This document shows positions 45,770 through 54,588 of a stretch of DNA of 64,000 nt, in pieces. The position numbers and the translations under genes are program-made. How positions within the stretch are numbered: the stretch's first letter is position 1; every line of letters starts with the position of its first letter. The stretch is from an uncultured Roseibium sp. (GTDB lineage Bacteria; Pseudomonadota; Alphaproteobacteria; Rhizobiales; Stappiaceae), in contig NZ_CANLVF010000005.1 of NCBI RefSeq assembly GCF_947494555.1, positions 516,055 through 580,054 of the forward strand, in the 5' to 3' direction. Below the pieces are notes generated by a model. That model was not told the origin of the DNA, did no database searches, and saw only the letters and a program-made list of their open reading frames with translations.

Positions 45770-45817
45770 CCTTCGGACTAACCTTCCTATATGGATGGTC
45801 TTGTCCGGAGGTTTTTT
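45770..45817 (+). terminator. Strong Rho-independent terminator of the ileS-lspA-lipoprotein unit
   Basis: CCTTCGGAC (45770-45778) pairs with GTCCGGAGG (45803-45811) with one wobble, and an inner ACCTTCC/GGATGGT stem extends the hairpin to a 5-base apex. It is followed by TTTTTTGTTTT. A separate perfect palindrome, CACGATTAATCGTG, lies just before it at 45735-45748. Together these give a clear transcript end 42 bases after the lipoprotein stop. Confidence 0.85.
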
Positions 45818-45844
45818 GTTTTCAGGCCATAACGGGAGATTTAC

Positions 45845-47317
45845 GTGAACCTTAGCCCTAAAACGCTTCGCCAAACCATTTCTTCCCCGCTGCGCAGATT
45901 AGTTCGGTTTATTGTGTTGCCCGTCGTCCTCGTTGGAACAGCCACCATGGCGCAGGTTGCCGGCGCTGAAGTCCAGACAACCGGTTCAAGCGGCCTCACG
46001 ATCGCACCCAACCTTGAGAGTTTCACGCTTGAAAACGGATTGCAGGTGATCGTCATTCCAGACAGGCGCGCACCCGTGGCCACACACATGATCTGGTACA
46101 AGGTCGGGTCGGCCGACGAACCGGAAGGTCAGTCGGGCGTTGCCCACTTCCTTGAACACCTGATGTTCAAAGGCACGGAAAACTATCCCGACGGCGCGTT
46201 TTCGAAAATGATTGCGGAACGCGGCGGCCAGGAAAACGCCTTCACAAGTCTTGATTACACTGCCTACTTTCAAAAGGTCGCAAAGGAGCATCTTCCCCTC
46301 ATGATGATGCTCGAGGCTGACCGGATGGAAAATCTGGTTCTGACGGATGAGATTGTCGCACCTGAGCGCGACGTCGTCCTGGAGGAACGCCGAAGCCGCG
46401 TCGACAGCGAACCCGGTTCGCGCCTGCGCGAAGCAATGAACGCCATCACATTCGTCAACCACCCCTACGGCTCACCCGTCATCGGCTGGCAAAGCGAAAT
46501 AGAAGCGCTCAACAAGGAAGCGGCAATCGCGTTTTACGACCGCTTCTACACGCCGAACAACGCGGTCGTGGTGATCGCAGGCGATGTCGAAGTGGACGAG
46601 ATCAGAAAGATCGCCGCAGAAACCTATGGCCAGGTAGCGAGACGCGCTGAGCCCGGGGAGCGCGTTCGCCCTACGGAACCTCCCCTTTCCGGCGAACGCC
46701 GCATTGCCGTATCTGACCCCCGTGTCCGGCAGGAAACGATTTCCCAGACCTGGGTCGTTCCCAGCCGGTCGAATGGAGGGGGCCGGACACCGGAAGCACT
46801 TGATGTCTTGTCTTATATTCTTGGCGAAGGCCCCTCGAGCCGGCTTCACAAGTCTCTTGTCCTGGACCAGGAAGCCGCCATTGGTGCAGGCGCCTATTAC
46901 CAGAGCCAGGCGCTTGATGACGGACGCTTCGGCGTCTATGCCGCGCCGCGTCCGGGCCGTACATTGATGGATATGGAGCGCCTGATTTCGAAAGAGCTTA
47001 AGAAACTGCTGGAAACGGGCGTCACGGAAGAGGAAGTCACGCGGGCAAAGAACACCATGATTGCAAGCGCAATCTACGCGCAGGACAGCCAGTCCGGTCT
47101 CGCCCGCCTGTTCGGAGGAGCACTGACAACCGGTCAAACAATCGAAGATGTGCAAAGCTGGCCCGCACAGATCAATGCAGTGACAACACAAGACGTACTC
47201 GAAGCGGCCCGGGCTTATCTTACCGGGACGCCGGTTTTTGGCGAATTGCGGTTCGAACAACCGACCGAGCCCGAAGCCGCCCTGACAAATGCAGCAAAAA
47301 CAAACGACAAGTCCTGA
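45845..47317 (+). CDS. Zinc-dependent M16 family peptidase (active subunit)
   Basis: The GTG at 45845 with GGGAG 6 bases before it gives 490 residues. An N-terminal signal-anchor segment precedes the mature domain, indicating export to the periplasm. The inverted zinc motif HFLEH is present in SGVAHFLEHLMFKGTENY, with the distal glutamate expected in the following helix (AERGGQENAFTSLDYTAYF). The overall fold is that of pitrilysin/insulinase-type peptidases, with two M16 halves expected. It is translated 3 bases before a paralogue without the motif, forming an active/inactive pair. Confidence 0.9.
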   Translation: MNLSPKTLRQTISSPLRRLVRFIVLPVVLVGTATMAQVAGAEVQTTGSSGLTIAPNLESFTLENGLQVIVIPDRRAPVATHMIWYKVGSADEPEGQSGVAHFLEHLMFKGTENYPDGAFSKMIAERGGQENAFTSLDYTAYFQKVAKEHLPLMMMLEADRMENLVLTDEIVAPERDVVLEERRSRVDSEPGSRLREAMNAITFVNHPYGSPVIGWQSEIEALNKEAAIAFYDRFYTPNNAVVVIAGDVEVDEIRKIAAETYGQVARRAEPGERVRPTEPPLSGERRIAVSDPRVRQETISQTWVVPSRSNGGGRTPEALDVLSYILGEGPSSRLHKSLVLDQEAAIGAGAYYQSQALDDGRFGVYAAPRPGRTLMDMERLISKELKKLLETGVTEEEVTRAKNTMIASAIYAQDSQSGLARLFGGALTTGQTIEDVQSWPAQINAVTTQDVLEAARAYLTGTPVFGELRFEQPTEPEAALTNAAKTNDKS

Positions 47318-47320
47318 CCC

Positions 47321-48646
47321 ATGGCCCAGAGATCCCCTTTCTACAAAAGCGCTCTCGTAGCCGCTGCCGCGCTGGTTACGCTTTTCGCACTGTCACGCCT
47401 CGCACAGGCCGTCGAAGTCCAAAAGGTTGTCAGCCCCGAAGGCATCGAAGCCTGGCTCGTGGAAGATCATACGGTTCCCATCATCGCGATGAACTTTTCT
47501 TTCGACGGCGGCTCCACGCAGGATCCGATCGGAAAAGAAGGTCTGACGCGGCTTCTGGCAGCGTCTCTTGATGAGGGAGCCGGCGACCTGTCTTCGGAAG
47601 AGTTTCAAGGCAGAATGGAAGAACTTGCCGTCAGCATCGGCTTCAACACCGGCCGGGATCGCTTCTACGGCAGTCTCAGAACGCTCAGCCCGACCCTCGC
47701 CGAGGCGTCGGATCTTCTTGCGCTTGCAGTCAACGAACCGCGTTTCGACGAAGCTCCCGTCGATCGAATGAAAACGCAACTGAAGACGCAGATCAAACGC
47801 AATGAAAGCGACCCGAACGCAATCGCCGGCCGTTCGCTTGCGGGCGCCATGTTCGGCGATCATCGTTATGCCAGGCCAACTCTGGGGACTGCCAAAACCC
47901 TCGCGGCACTTGAAAAAGCGGACCTTCAGAAGCAACACGGAAAGCTCCTTTCGAAGCAGGGCCTGACCATCGGTGTTGTGGGTGCCATTGACGCTGAAAC
48001 GCTCGCCCCAATTCTCGACAAGGTTTTTTCAAGCCTTCCCGAGCAAACAGACCTGGCCACAGTTTCGGATCTGGCGCCGCTATCGGGAGAGACTATCCAT
48101 CGCGAACTCACTGTTCCGCAGACGACCATTCTTCTCGCTGTGCCGGGTCTCATGCGAGACGATCCGGATTATCAGGCGGCGTACGTCATGAACCACATTC
48201 TCGGCGGCGGAACCTTTACTTCCTGGATGTATCAGGAAGTGCGTGAAAAACGGGGACTTTCCTACGGCGCAAGCACATCACTTTCGCCCTATCGGCACAC
48301 GGGGCTGCTTATCGGGTCGGCGGCGACACAATCTGCGCGGGCCGCGGAGACGGTTGGAGTGATGCTTGATCAGCTCAAGCGCATGGCAACGACCGGCCCC
48401 TCCAACGCAGAGTTGGATGCGGCCAAACGTTTCATAACCGGGTCTTACGCGCTTCGCTTTGACAGTTCCGGCAAAATCGCGCGGCAGCTGGTCGCCCTGC
48501 AAAATGCAGGCCTTGGAATTGACTATTTCGACCGCCGCAACAGCGAAATCAACGCCGTCACGCTGGAAGATGTACAGCGCGTGGCAAAAAGACTGCTGGC
48601 GGAAAACAAGCCGACAATCATCACGGTCGGTCAGGAACAAGGCTGA
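47321..48646 (+). CDS. M16 family protein lacking the zinc motif (non-catalytic partner)
   Basis: A 441-residue exported M16 homologue with an N-terminal signal peptide. At the position of HxxEH it reads GLTRLLAASLDEGAG, so zinc ligands are absent. GGGTFTSWMYQEVREKRGLSYG, the M16 C-terminal substrate-binding motif with R and Y, is conserved. Such inactive subunits pair with a neighbouring active one to form the closed protease chamber, as in mitochondrial processing peptidase. Only 3 bases separate the two genes, so cotranscription is certain. Confidence 0.9.
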   Translation: MAQRSPFYKSALVAAAALVTLFALSRLAQAVEVQKVVSPEGIEAWLVEDHTVPIIAMNFSFDGGSTQDPIGKEGLTRLLAASLDEGAGDLSSEEFQGRMEELAVSIGFNTGRDRFYGSLRTLSPTLAEASDLLALAVNEPRFDEAPVDRMKTQLKTQIKRNESDPNAIAGRSLAGAMFGDHRYARPTLGTAKTLAALEKADLQKQHGKLLSKQGLTIGVVGAIDAETLAPILDKVFSSLPEQTDLATVSDLAPLSGETIHRELTVPQTTILLAVPGLMRDDPDYQAAYVMNHILGGGTFTSWMYQEVREKRGLSYGASTSLSPYRHTGLLIGSAATQSARAAETVGVMLDQLKRMATTGPSNAELDAAKRFITGSYALRFDSSGKIARQLVALQNAGLGIDYFDRRNSEINAVTLEDVQRVAKRLLAENKPTIITVGQEQG

Positions 48647-48965
48647 ATCCAGCCGGTTTTGAGCACAGGATACCCGCGGCGAAAGTCTGGCCAAAAGGCT
48701 TGCTCGCTTGCGGGGTCGTTCTTTTATTTTCAAATTTGAATTCCGGAAACCATACGGTCAACCGCGTCAACTGAGCCCGAACTCCAGTTTTGCCAGACAA
48801 TCGGACCAACCGGGGCTCAATCGAGCCAAACCAAGACAAATTGTTACGCGTGTACGACTTGTATTACCTACATACTAATGAGAAAATAGCTCGAAATTTG
48901 AAGTAGCTTGCCAATTTCCGTTTGGGCAGACTAAACTTATTTTTTAATGACTTTGGGGAGGTCAC
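48647..48965. other. Intergenic region upstream of the sensory cassette
   Basis: 319 bases without a supported gene. The distal half is AT-rich (48841-48955), the likely promoter position for the four-gene cassette. A GGCTC/GAGCC inverted repeat at 48814-48827 precedes it. A GGGGAGG ribosome-binding site lies just before the ATG at 48966. I cannot name a regulator. Confidence 0.5.
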
Positions 48966-49721
48966 ATGAGGCAATTGTTGACGGCGATTTGCGCCGGCGT
49001 AATAGGCCTTTCGGCTATTCAAGCGTCAATTGCTGAAACACTTTCGGTTTCCACCCTGGAATGGCCACCGTATACATCTGGAGATCTTCCCAAAGGGGGA
49101 GCGACTACGGCAGTTGTCAAACAAGCGTTCGAGGCTGCCGGCATGGATGTAGACGTCACGATCCTGCCATGGAAACGAGCGATCTCGATGGCAAAGGACA
49201 CTGATACCGTCGTTGCCTACTATCCTGGATATCATTGCCGTCATGTGAATGGTTTTGTTGCGTCAGACCCCATTGGGAACGGTCCGCTGGGGTTCGCCCA
49301 GAACGTCAACGCTCCCATCGACTGGCAAAGTGTCGACGATATCGGGAAGCAAAAACTCAAGGTCGGAACGGTGTTGGGCTACGCCAACACGGATGAATTT
49401 GATGAAAAGGCGGGGACAGGATGGATCAGGGCCATTCCCGCTCCCGATGACGTGACCAATTTGCGTAAACTCGCGAGAGAACGCATCGACATGGCCGTAA
49501 TTGACAAGCTGGTTCTGTCCTATCTTCTTGCAACGGAACCGTCGCTGGATGGCCTGTCGGAAACACTCGCGTTCAACGAAAAACCGCTGGAAGACAAAAC
49601 ACTCTACCTGTGCTTCAACGACGATGAAGCCGGGCGGGCCTTGCGGGACAAGTTCAACAGCGGCCTTGCGCAGGTGGATGTCGAGACAATTATCGATAGC
49701 TATTTCAAAGACGAATTCTAA
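48966..49721 (+). CDS. Periplasmic solute-binding protein (SBP_bac_3 type), sensory partner
   Basis: This 251-residue protein has a signal peptide ending in SIA (about residue 23) and a bilobal family-3 domain. Features are STLEWPPYTSGDLPKGG, VTILPWKRAISMAKDTDTVVAYYPGY, a DPIGNGPLGFA hinge region and the IDMAVIDKLVLSYLL second-lobe segment. No ABC transporter gene is nearby. Its TAA stop overlaps the ATG of the downstream histidine kinase by one base, so it is coupled to sensing. This is the expected setting for a binding protein that presents a ligand to the kinase's periplasmic domain. The ligand is unknown. Confidence 0.85.
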   Translation: MRQLLTAICAGVIGLSAIQASIAETLSVSTLEWPPYTSGDLPKGGATTAVVKQAFEAAGMDVDVTILPWKRAISMAKDTDTVVAYYPGYHCRHVNGFVASDPIGNGPLGFAQNVNAPIDWQSVDDIGKQKLKVGTVLGYANTDEFDEKAGTGWIRAIPAPDDVTNLRKLARERIDMAVIDKLVLSYLLATEPSLDGLSETLAFNEKPLEDKTLYLCFNDDEAGRALRDKFNSGLAQVDVETIIDSYFKDEF

Positions 49722-52528
49722 TGGCCGACACATTGGGCCAGGGTCAAAAAACTGACCGGCGAACACGCACTGGCCTCGCACGTTCTGTACAAACCAAGTT
49801 TCTGCTTTATGTCGTGCCGCTGGTCCTGGTGTCGACAATGGTCGTCTTTGGACTGTTTGAATGGAATGCCCGCCGCTCGGCTGAGACTCAGCTTCAGACG
49901 AAGCTTGAAAAGCTTGTAGAGATACAAAGTGCCGTCGTTGCCGAATCTCTATGGAATGTTGCCGACAATCAGATCAAACTGATCCTGTCGGCGCTTTTGA
50001 CCGACCCCGATGTGCTTGCTGCGGCAGTGTACGACGAACGAGACCGTCTGGTCGCGGAAGCCGGCAAGACGGATCAGTTCGATAGCACACGCTTTTCGTC
50101 ACGAAGCGACATTCTTTACGACGAGGGTGACCAAGAAATACGAATTGGGTCACTCCGTATCGCGCTTACGGAAACCCGCCTGGGCGCACTGGCGCGCGAG
50201 CGTCTAACCCTTGTTATCATCCTTGCCAGCATCTTTCTGGCTGCGGTAATTGGCGCCACCCTGACTGCAAACCGCCGGATTATCGGACGGCCGCTGAACC
50301 TCATGATGGAGTCGATCAACCAGAAGCGCTCGGGGGCAACGAGCCGGCGGGTCGAATGGTCAAGCAACGACGAGATTGGCCGTGTGGTGGCGGCATTCAA
50401 CGAGATGCAGGATCGGCAGGCTGCTTATGAACAACAGCTGCGTTCTGCAAATGATGAACTCGAGCTTCGTGTACAGGAACGAACAGTTGAACTGGTCGGC
50501 GCAGAAGCAACGGCGCGTGAAGCACGCAGTCAGTTGACGGATGCGATTGAAAGTATCTCCGAAGGATTTGCGCTTTATGACAAGGAAAACAGCCTGATCG
50601 TTGCAAATCGCAGATACCGCGAGATCATGCTGGGCGACGCGGATGCCGAACTTCTGGATGGCACGGAGTATACGGTCCTGCTTAAAAGAGCTGCGGAAAC
50701 AGGGCGCTTTCCCAACGCGAAAGAAGATCAGTCTGTCTGGATTGAGCGTCAGATCGGTCGCCACCAGGCGACTGGCACCCCCTACATTCAGGAGATGGCG
50801 GGAAATCAATGGCAGCAGGTCAGCAACCGGCGCACGGATCAGGGCGGAACTGTCGCCGTCCACTCTGACATTACCGAAATCAAGCGCATATCGGACGAGT
50901 TGAAACGGGCCAAGGACACAGCGGAGGCGGCCAATGAAGCCAAGAGCGCATTCCTGGCCACGATGAGCCACGAAATCCGTACGCCTTTGAATGGCATTAT
51001 CGGAATGAGCACGCTCCTGAACGGAACCGAACTCAACGAAGAGCAGCGGGATTTCAGCGATACGATCGCGACTGCCGCAGATACGCTTCTTACGATCATC
51101 AGCGACATCCTGGATTTTTCCAAGGTCGAGGCTGGTGCGCTGGAACTTGAACGCACTCCCATGGATCTTGTCGACACGATCGAATCTTCGGTCGAACTTG
51201 TCGCCTCGAAAGCAGCGGAAAAAGGAATTGAGCTTGCCTGCAGGATAAATCCCGACGTCCCGACAGCTCTTGTCGGTGATCCGGTACGTCTGAAGCAAAT
51301 CTTGATGAACCTGTTGAACAACGCCGTGAAATTCACTGAAACCGGCGAAGTGGTTCTGACCGTCTCGACAATGATGCCGGATGCATCAACCCAACCAGGT
51401 CAGACCTCGCTGTTGACTTTTTCCGTACGGGACACCGGCATCGGAATTCCCGAAGACCGGATGGATCGGCTTTTCAAGTCATTCAGTCAGGTGGATGCGT
51501 CAACAACCCGGCGGTACGGTGGCACCGGATTGGGTCTGGTCATAACAAAACGGCTCGTCGAACTCATGGGGGGAGAAATCTCGGTCGAAAGCCAACTCGG
51601 GGTTGGAACAACGTTCTCGTTCACACTGCCGGGTGAAGTTGCGCAACTGCCGCAGCGGGCCACGCGCGACTCACAATTGGCTCTCATCTCGGGTGCGCGC
51701 GTTCTTATCGTCGACGACAATCGGACCAATCGGCTCATCTTGAGTGAAAAGTTCAGAAGCTGGGAACTCCAACCGCGGGCAAGCGGCGAACCCGAGGAAG
51801 CACTCGATCTGTTGAAGAACGGAGAGGTATTCGACGTGATAATCGTCGATTACAAAATGCCCGGGATGAACGGCTTCGAATTCACATCCGCCGTTCGCGA
51901 GCATCTGGGGGCGGACGCGCCGCCTATGATCCTGTTCAGCTCGATTTCACCGCTGGAAGAACAGTTTCGCGACTCCGTGGCGAAGATGGATTATGCCGCC
52001 TCACTCACGAAACCGGCAAAGTCGGGTCAACTGTTGGGCGCCCTTGTCAAAACAATTGCGCCGGACGCCGAGTTGGCCGGGAAAAATTCGCAAGCCGTAT
52101 CGGGAAATACGCAGTCTAGCGAGATCGACCTTCAAATTCTGCTCGTTGACGACAATTCGATAAATCAAAAGGTCGGTCGCAAGATATTGAAGCGTATGGG
52201 CTATGACGCAGTGGTTGTGAGCTCGGGCGAAGAGGCGATTGAAGCCTGTCAGGCCCAGGATTTCGATGTCGTATTGATGGACATTGAAATGCCGGACATG
52301 GACGGCATCGCAGCCACCGGTCGCATTCGGTCCATCCTGCCAACTCAACGAATGCCGTTCATCGTGGCGTTGACGGCAAATGCAATGAATTCCGAACGCG
52401 AAACTTACCTGAAATCGGGAATGGACGATTACCTGAGCAAGCCGATCGACATTGAGGCCTTATCTGAAAGTCTCGTTTCGGCGAATGATTGGAAAAACAA
52501 AAGAGCCGCGACCACCCCCAACGGGTAG
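49721..52528 (+). CDS. Hybrid sensor histidine kinase with two receiver domains
   Basis: A 935-residue protein. It has two transmembrane helices (about residues 27-45 and 163-182) around a periplasmic sensor of ~115 residues, then a HAMP helix (NDEIGRVVAAFNEMQ), a coiled coil, and a PAS domain (270-385). HisKA carries H417 in FLATMSHEIRTPLNG, and HATPase has NLLNNAVKF, DTGIGIPE and GTGLGL. Two receivers follow: REC1 with D665/D666, D710 and K764, and REC2 with D810/D811, D854 and K908. All catalytic residues are present, so a phosphorelay is possible. The gene is the second of the SBP-kinase-HPt-transporter set. Confidence 0.93.
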   Translation: MADTLGQGQKTDRRTRTGLARSVQTKFLLYVVPLVLVSTMVVFGLFEWNARRSAETQLQTKLEKLVEIQSAVVAESLWNVADNQIKLILSALLTDPDVLAAAVYDERDRLVAEAGKTDQFDSTRFSSRSDILYDEGDQEIRIGSLRIALTETRLGALARERLTLVIILASIFLAAVIGATLTANRRIIGRPLNLMMESINQKRSGATSRRVEWSSNDEIGRVVAAFNEMQDRQAAYEQQLRSANDELELRVQERTVELVGAEATAREARSQLTDAIESISEGFALYDKENSLIVANRRYREIMLGDADAELLDGTEYTVLLKRAAETGRFPNAKEDQSVWIERQIGRHQATGTPYIQEMAGNQWQQVSNRRTDQGGTVAVHSDITEIKRISDELKRAKDTAEAANEAKSAFLATMSHEIRTPLNGIIGMSTLLNGTELNEEQRDFSDTIATAADTLLTIISDILDFSKVEAGALELERTPMDLVDTIESSVELVASKAAEKGIELACRINPDVPTALVGDPVRLKQILMNLLNNAVKFTETGEVVLTVSTMMPDASTQPGQTSLLTFSVRDTGIGIPEDRMDRLFKSFSQVDASTTRRYGGTGLGLVITKRLVELMGGEISVESQLGVGTTFSFTLPGEVAQLPQRATRDSQLALISGARVLIVDDNRTNRLILSEKFRSWELQPRASGEPEEALDLLKNGEVFDVIIVDYKMPGMNGFEFTSAVREHLGADAPPMILFSSISPLEEQFRDSVAKMDYAASLTKPAKSGQLLGALVKTIAPDAELAGKNSQAVSGNTQSSEIDLQILLVDDNSINQKVGRKILKRMGYDAVVVSSGEEAIEACQAQDFDVVLMDIEMPDMDGIAATGRIRSILPTQRMPFIVALTANAMNSERETYLKSGMDDYLSKPIDIEALSESLVSANDWKNKRAATTPNG

Positions 52529-52556
52529 AGTGCGCCGAACTCCAAAGGGACAGGAA

Positions 52557-52919
52557 TTGACGAGTGAATTTGTTATTGACCGTGCAGCACTTCAACGGCT
52601 TCTAGACGTAATTGGCGGAGATCCTGAAGACCTCGCCGAGCTTTTGGAGGAGTTCGAGGACGCCACACCAAAAACGCTCCAAAAGATGGAGGCGGCCGCA
52701 GGCTCAGGTGATCTGGATGCGCTGCGTATCTCTACCCATAGCTTGAAATCCAATGGACGGGATTTTGGAGCAACCGCGCTCGCACAGCTATGCGAGGCGC
52801 TGGAATATGACTGTCGGGACGGAACAGTGGATGACCCTGTGAAGCGGGTCGCTGCCATCGCCGTTGAGCTTGATCGCGCCCGAAGTGCATTGGCGATTGT
52901 TTCAAAAGAGCATGAATGA
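52557..52919 (+). CDS. HPt phosphotransfer protein
   Basis: From a TTG at 52557 the product is 120 residues. AAGGGA is 7 bases upstream. An ATG further upstream would overlap the kinase gene. The protein is all-helical with the HPt active site RISTHSLKSNGRDFGA, where H61 is the phosphoacceptor and is followed by the conserved K/S and G residues of HPt. It is short enough to be a single four-helix bundle. Its start lies 28 bases after the hybrid kinase stop and its end overlaps the next gene by 8 bases, so it should carry phosphate from the kinase receiver to the receiver-transporter protein. Confidence 0.85.
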   Translation: MTSEFVIDRAALQRLLDVIGGDPEDLAELLEEFEDATPKTLQKMEAAAGSGDLDALRISTHSLKSNGRDFGATALAQLCEALEYDCRDGTVDDPVKRVAAIAVELDRARSALAIVSKEHE

Positions 52920-54456
52920 CTCGACCGTAAACTTGTCGGAGACGACGGAAACAGTATCGTCGGCGCGCATTCTGGTGGTCGACGACGATCGCTTGAATCG
53001 CATGAAAATGCGCAAGGCCGTTCAGCATCTGGGACATCGTGTCGATGTCGCGGAGAACGGTGTTGAAGCACTCGAGGCACTGAATTCCACTCCGTACGAT
53101 GTCGTCCTGCTCGACATAATAATGCCGGAGATGGACGGCTTTGACGTCCTGGCAGAGATGAAAAAACATGACGAGATGCGTGATGTTCCTGTCATTGTCA
53201 TCTCCGCCCTCGATGATGAAACCGAAAGTGTCGTCAAAGCGATAGAGTTGGGTGCCGAAGATTTCCTGCCCAAGAGTTTTGATCCTGTTCTCCTGCGCGC
53301 GCGTGTCGGTGCCTCTTTGACGAAGAAGCGCTTTCGCGATCAGGAGAAAGAATACTTTGGGCGAATAGAGCGATTGACCGTGGCTGCCGAGATTCTGGAA
53401 AGTGGCCGTTTCAATCCCGAAAGTCTTGATCTGGAAGACCTTGCTCAAAAAAACGACCCCCTAGGCCGCCTGGCGGCAGTCTTTCGGGGGATGGCTGCCG
53501 AGATCTATCAGCGGGAGCTCAAGCTCAAGCGAGCAATTCAAACACTTCAAGGCACATTTCTTGTGCTTGCCGTTGGCCTGGTGTGGGGTTTGACACCAGC
53601 ATTGTCTCGTATGGCATCAGGACTTGGATCCCAACCTCTTGGCCTCGCGATCTGGGTGAATGGAATAGCAGCTGTATTTTGCCTCAGCATTGCTGCCTAT
53701 CGTGGTAAGATTCCGCGCTTAAACTTCAAAGAATTCATGTTCTTTGTCTACTGGGCAATTATCGCCGGCATCCTGCAACGCATGACGACATTCGTGGCAA
53801 CTGAGCATGTGGAAGCGGCGATGTTGTCTCTTGTCGTCACATTACAGGGTTTCATGGTGTTCGCCTTCGCTGCGATAACGGGAATGGAAAGAGCGTCACC
53901 GCGCCGGCTCATCGGCCTTATTGTCGGATTGGTCGGTGTTTCACTTGTTCTCTATACGCGTTTCGACGGCACTAACGGTGCCCAGAATGCCTGGCTACTC
54001 TTTGCCTTGCTTTTACCGCTGCTGTTTGCAGTTGAGGCAATCGTGTTGGCAGGAAAACGGCCCGAAAACATCGATATCTTCGCTTCAGTCGGGCTCATGA
54101 TGGCATTTTCAGCGATCATGCTCACGCCTTGGGCCTATTTCAGCGGCGACCTTCTCAGTCTTGGACCGCAAGTTGGCCGACTTGAGTTCCTTGTTGTGCT
54201 TATGGGGATCGTTGCGGCGTCTTCGCTGCTTCTGGCGTTCCACCTGATAGCGACCGCAGGTGCTGTCTTTTACAGCCAAAGTGCCTATGCGATGACGATC
54301 GCGGGGGTAGTGTGGGGCATGCTGTTGTTGAGCGAGGAGCTTTCATTCCTCGCTTGGGGGGCATTCGCGATCATCGTCGTTGGAATGTATCTGGTTGAAC
54401 CCAAGGCCAACGACGAAGAACTCGTCATAAAAAGGTCCTTCAACGATAGAAACTAA
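52912..54456 (+). CDS. Receiver-EamA fusion: response regulator whose output is a DMT transporter
   Basis: The ATG at 52912 overlaps the HPt stop by 8 bases (ATGAATGA) and gives 514 residues. Residues 18-135 are a complete receiver: D24-D26 acidic patch, phosphoacceptor D68 (VVLLDII), S98 and K121. A linker (about 137-213) contains NDPLGRLAAVFRGMAAEIY, resembling the second helix of a HAMP domain. From about 214 to 497 there are ten hydrophobic helices of two EamA repeats, with LVWGLTPALSRMASG, EAAMLSLVVTLQGFMVF and YSQSAYAMTIAGVVWGMLLLSEELS. No DNA-binding or enzymatic output is present. It appears to be a phosphorelay-controlled transporter. I know no characterised example of this architecture. 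Confidence 0.88.
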   Translation: MNDSTVNLSETTETVSSARILVVDDDRLNRMKMRKAVQHLGHRVDVAENGVEALEALNSTPYDVVLLDIIMPEMDGFDVLAEMKKHDEMRDVPVIVISALDDETESVVKAIELGAEDFLPKSFDPVLLRARVGASLTKKRFRDQEKEYFGRIERLTVAAEILESGRFNPESLDLEDLAQKNDPLGRLAAVFRGMAAEIYQRELKLKRAIQTLQGTFLVLAVGLVWGLTPALSRMASGLGSQPLGLAIWVNGIAAVFCLSIAAYRGKIPRLNFKEFMFFVYWAIIAGILQRMTTFVATEHVEAAMLSLVVTLQGFMVFAFAAITGMERASPRRLIGLIVGLVGVSLVLYTRFDGTNGAQNAWLLFALLLPLLFAVEAIVLAGKRPENIDIFASVGLMMAFSAIMLTPWAYFSGDLLSLGPQVGRLEFLVVLMGIVAASSLLLAFHLIATAGAVFYSQSAYAMTIAGVVWGMLLLSEELSFLAWGAFAIIVVGMYLVEPKANDEELVIKRSFNDRN

Positions 54457-54568
54457 CCGGTCGCGTATCGTGTCACTTGCAACGCAATAACATGCGCGAC
54501 GGCCGAAGCATTGCCATTCAACCCTTTCTGCAGACCGACAGACCTCATTTCAATACAGAATGAATTGA

Positions 54569-54586
54569 GGCCAATGTCAGTTGGCC
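54569..54586. terminator. Possible bidirectional hairpin between the receiver-EamA and XRE-cupin genes
   Basis: GGCCAA (54569-54574) pairs perfectly with TTGGCC (54581-54586), immediately before the XRE stop in the plus orientation. A weaker CTCATTTCA/TGAATTGAG stem adjoins it (54544-54569). T tracts are short in both directions, so this is a modest terminator candidate between convergent genes. Confidence 0.35.
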
Positions 54587-54588
54587 GT

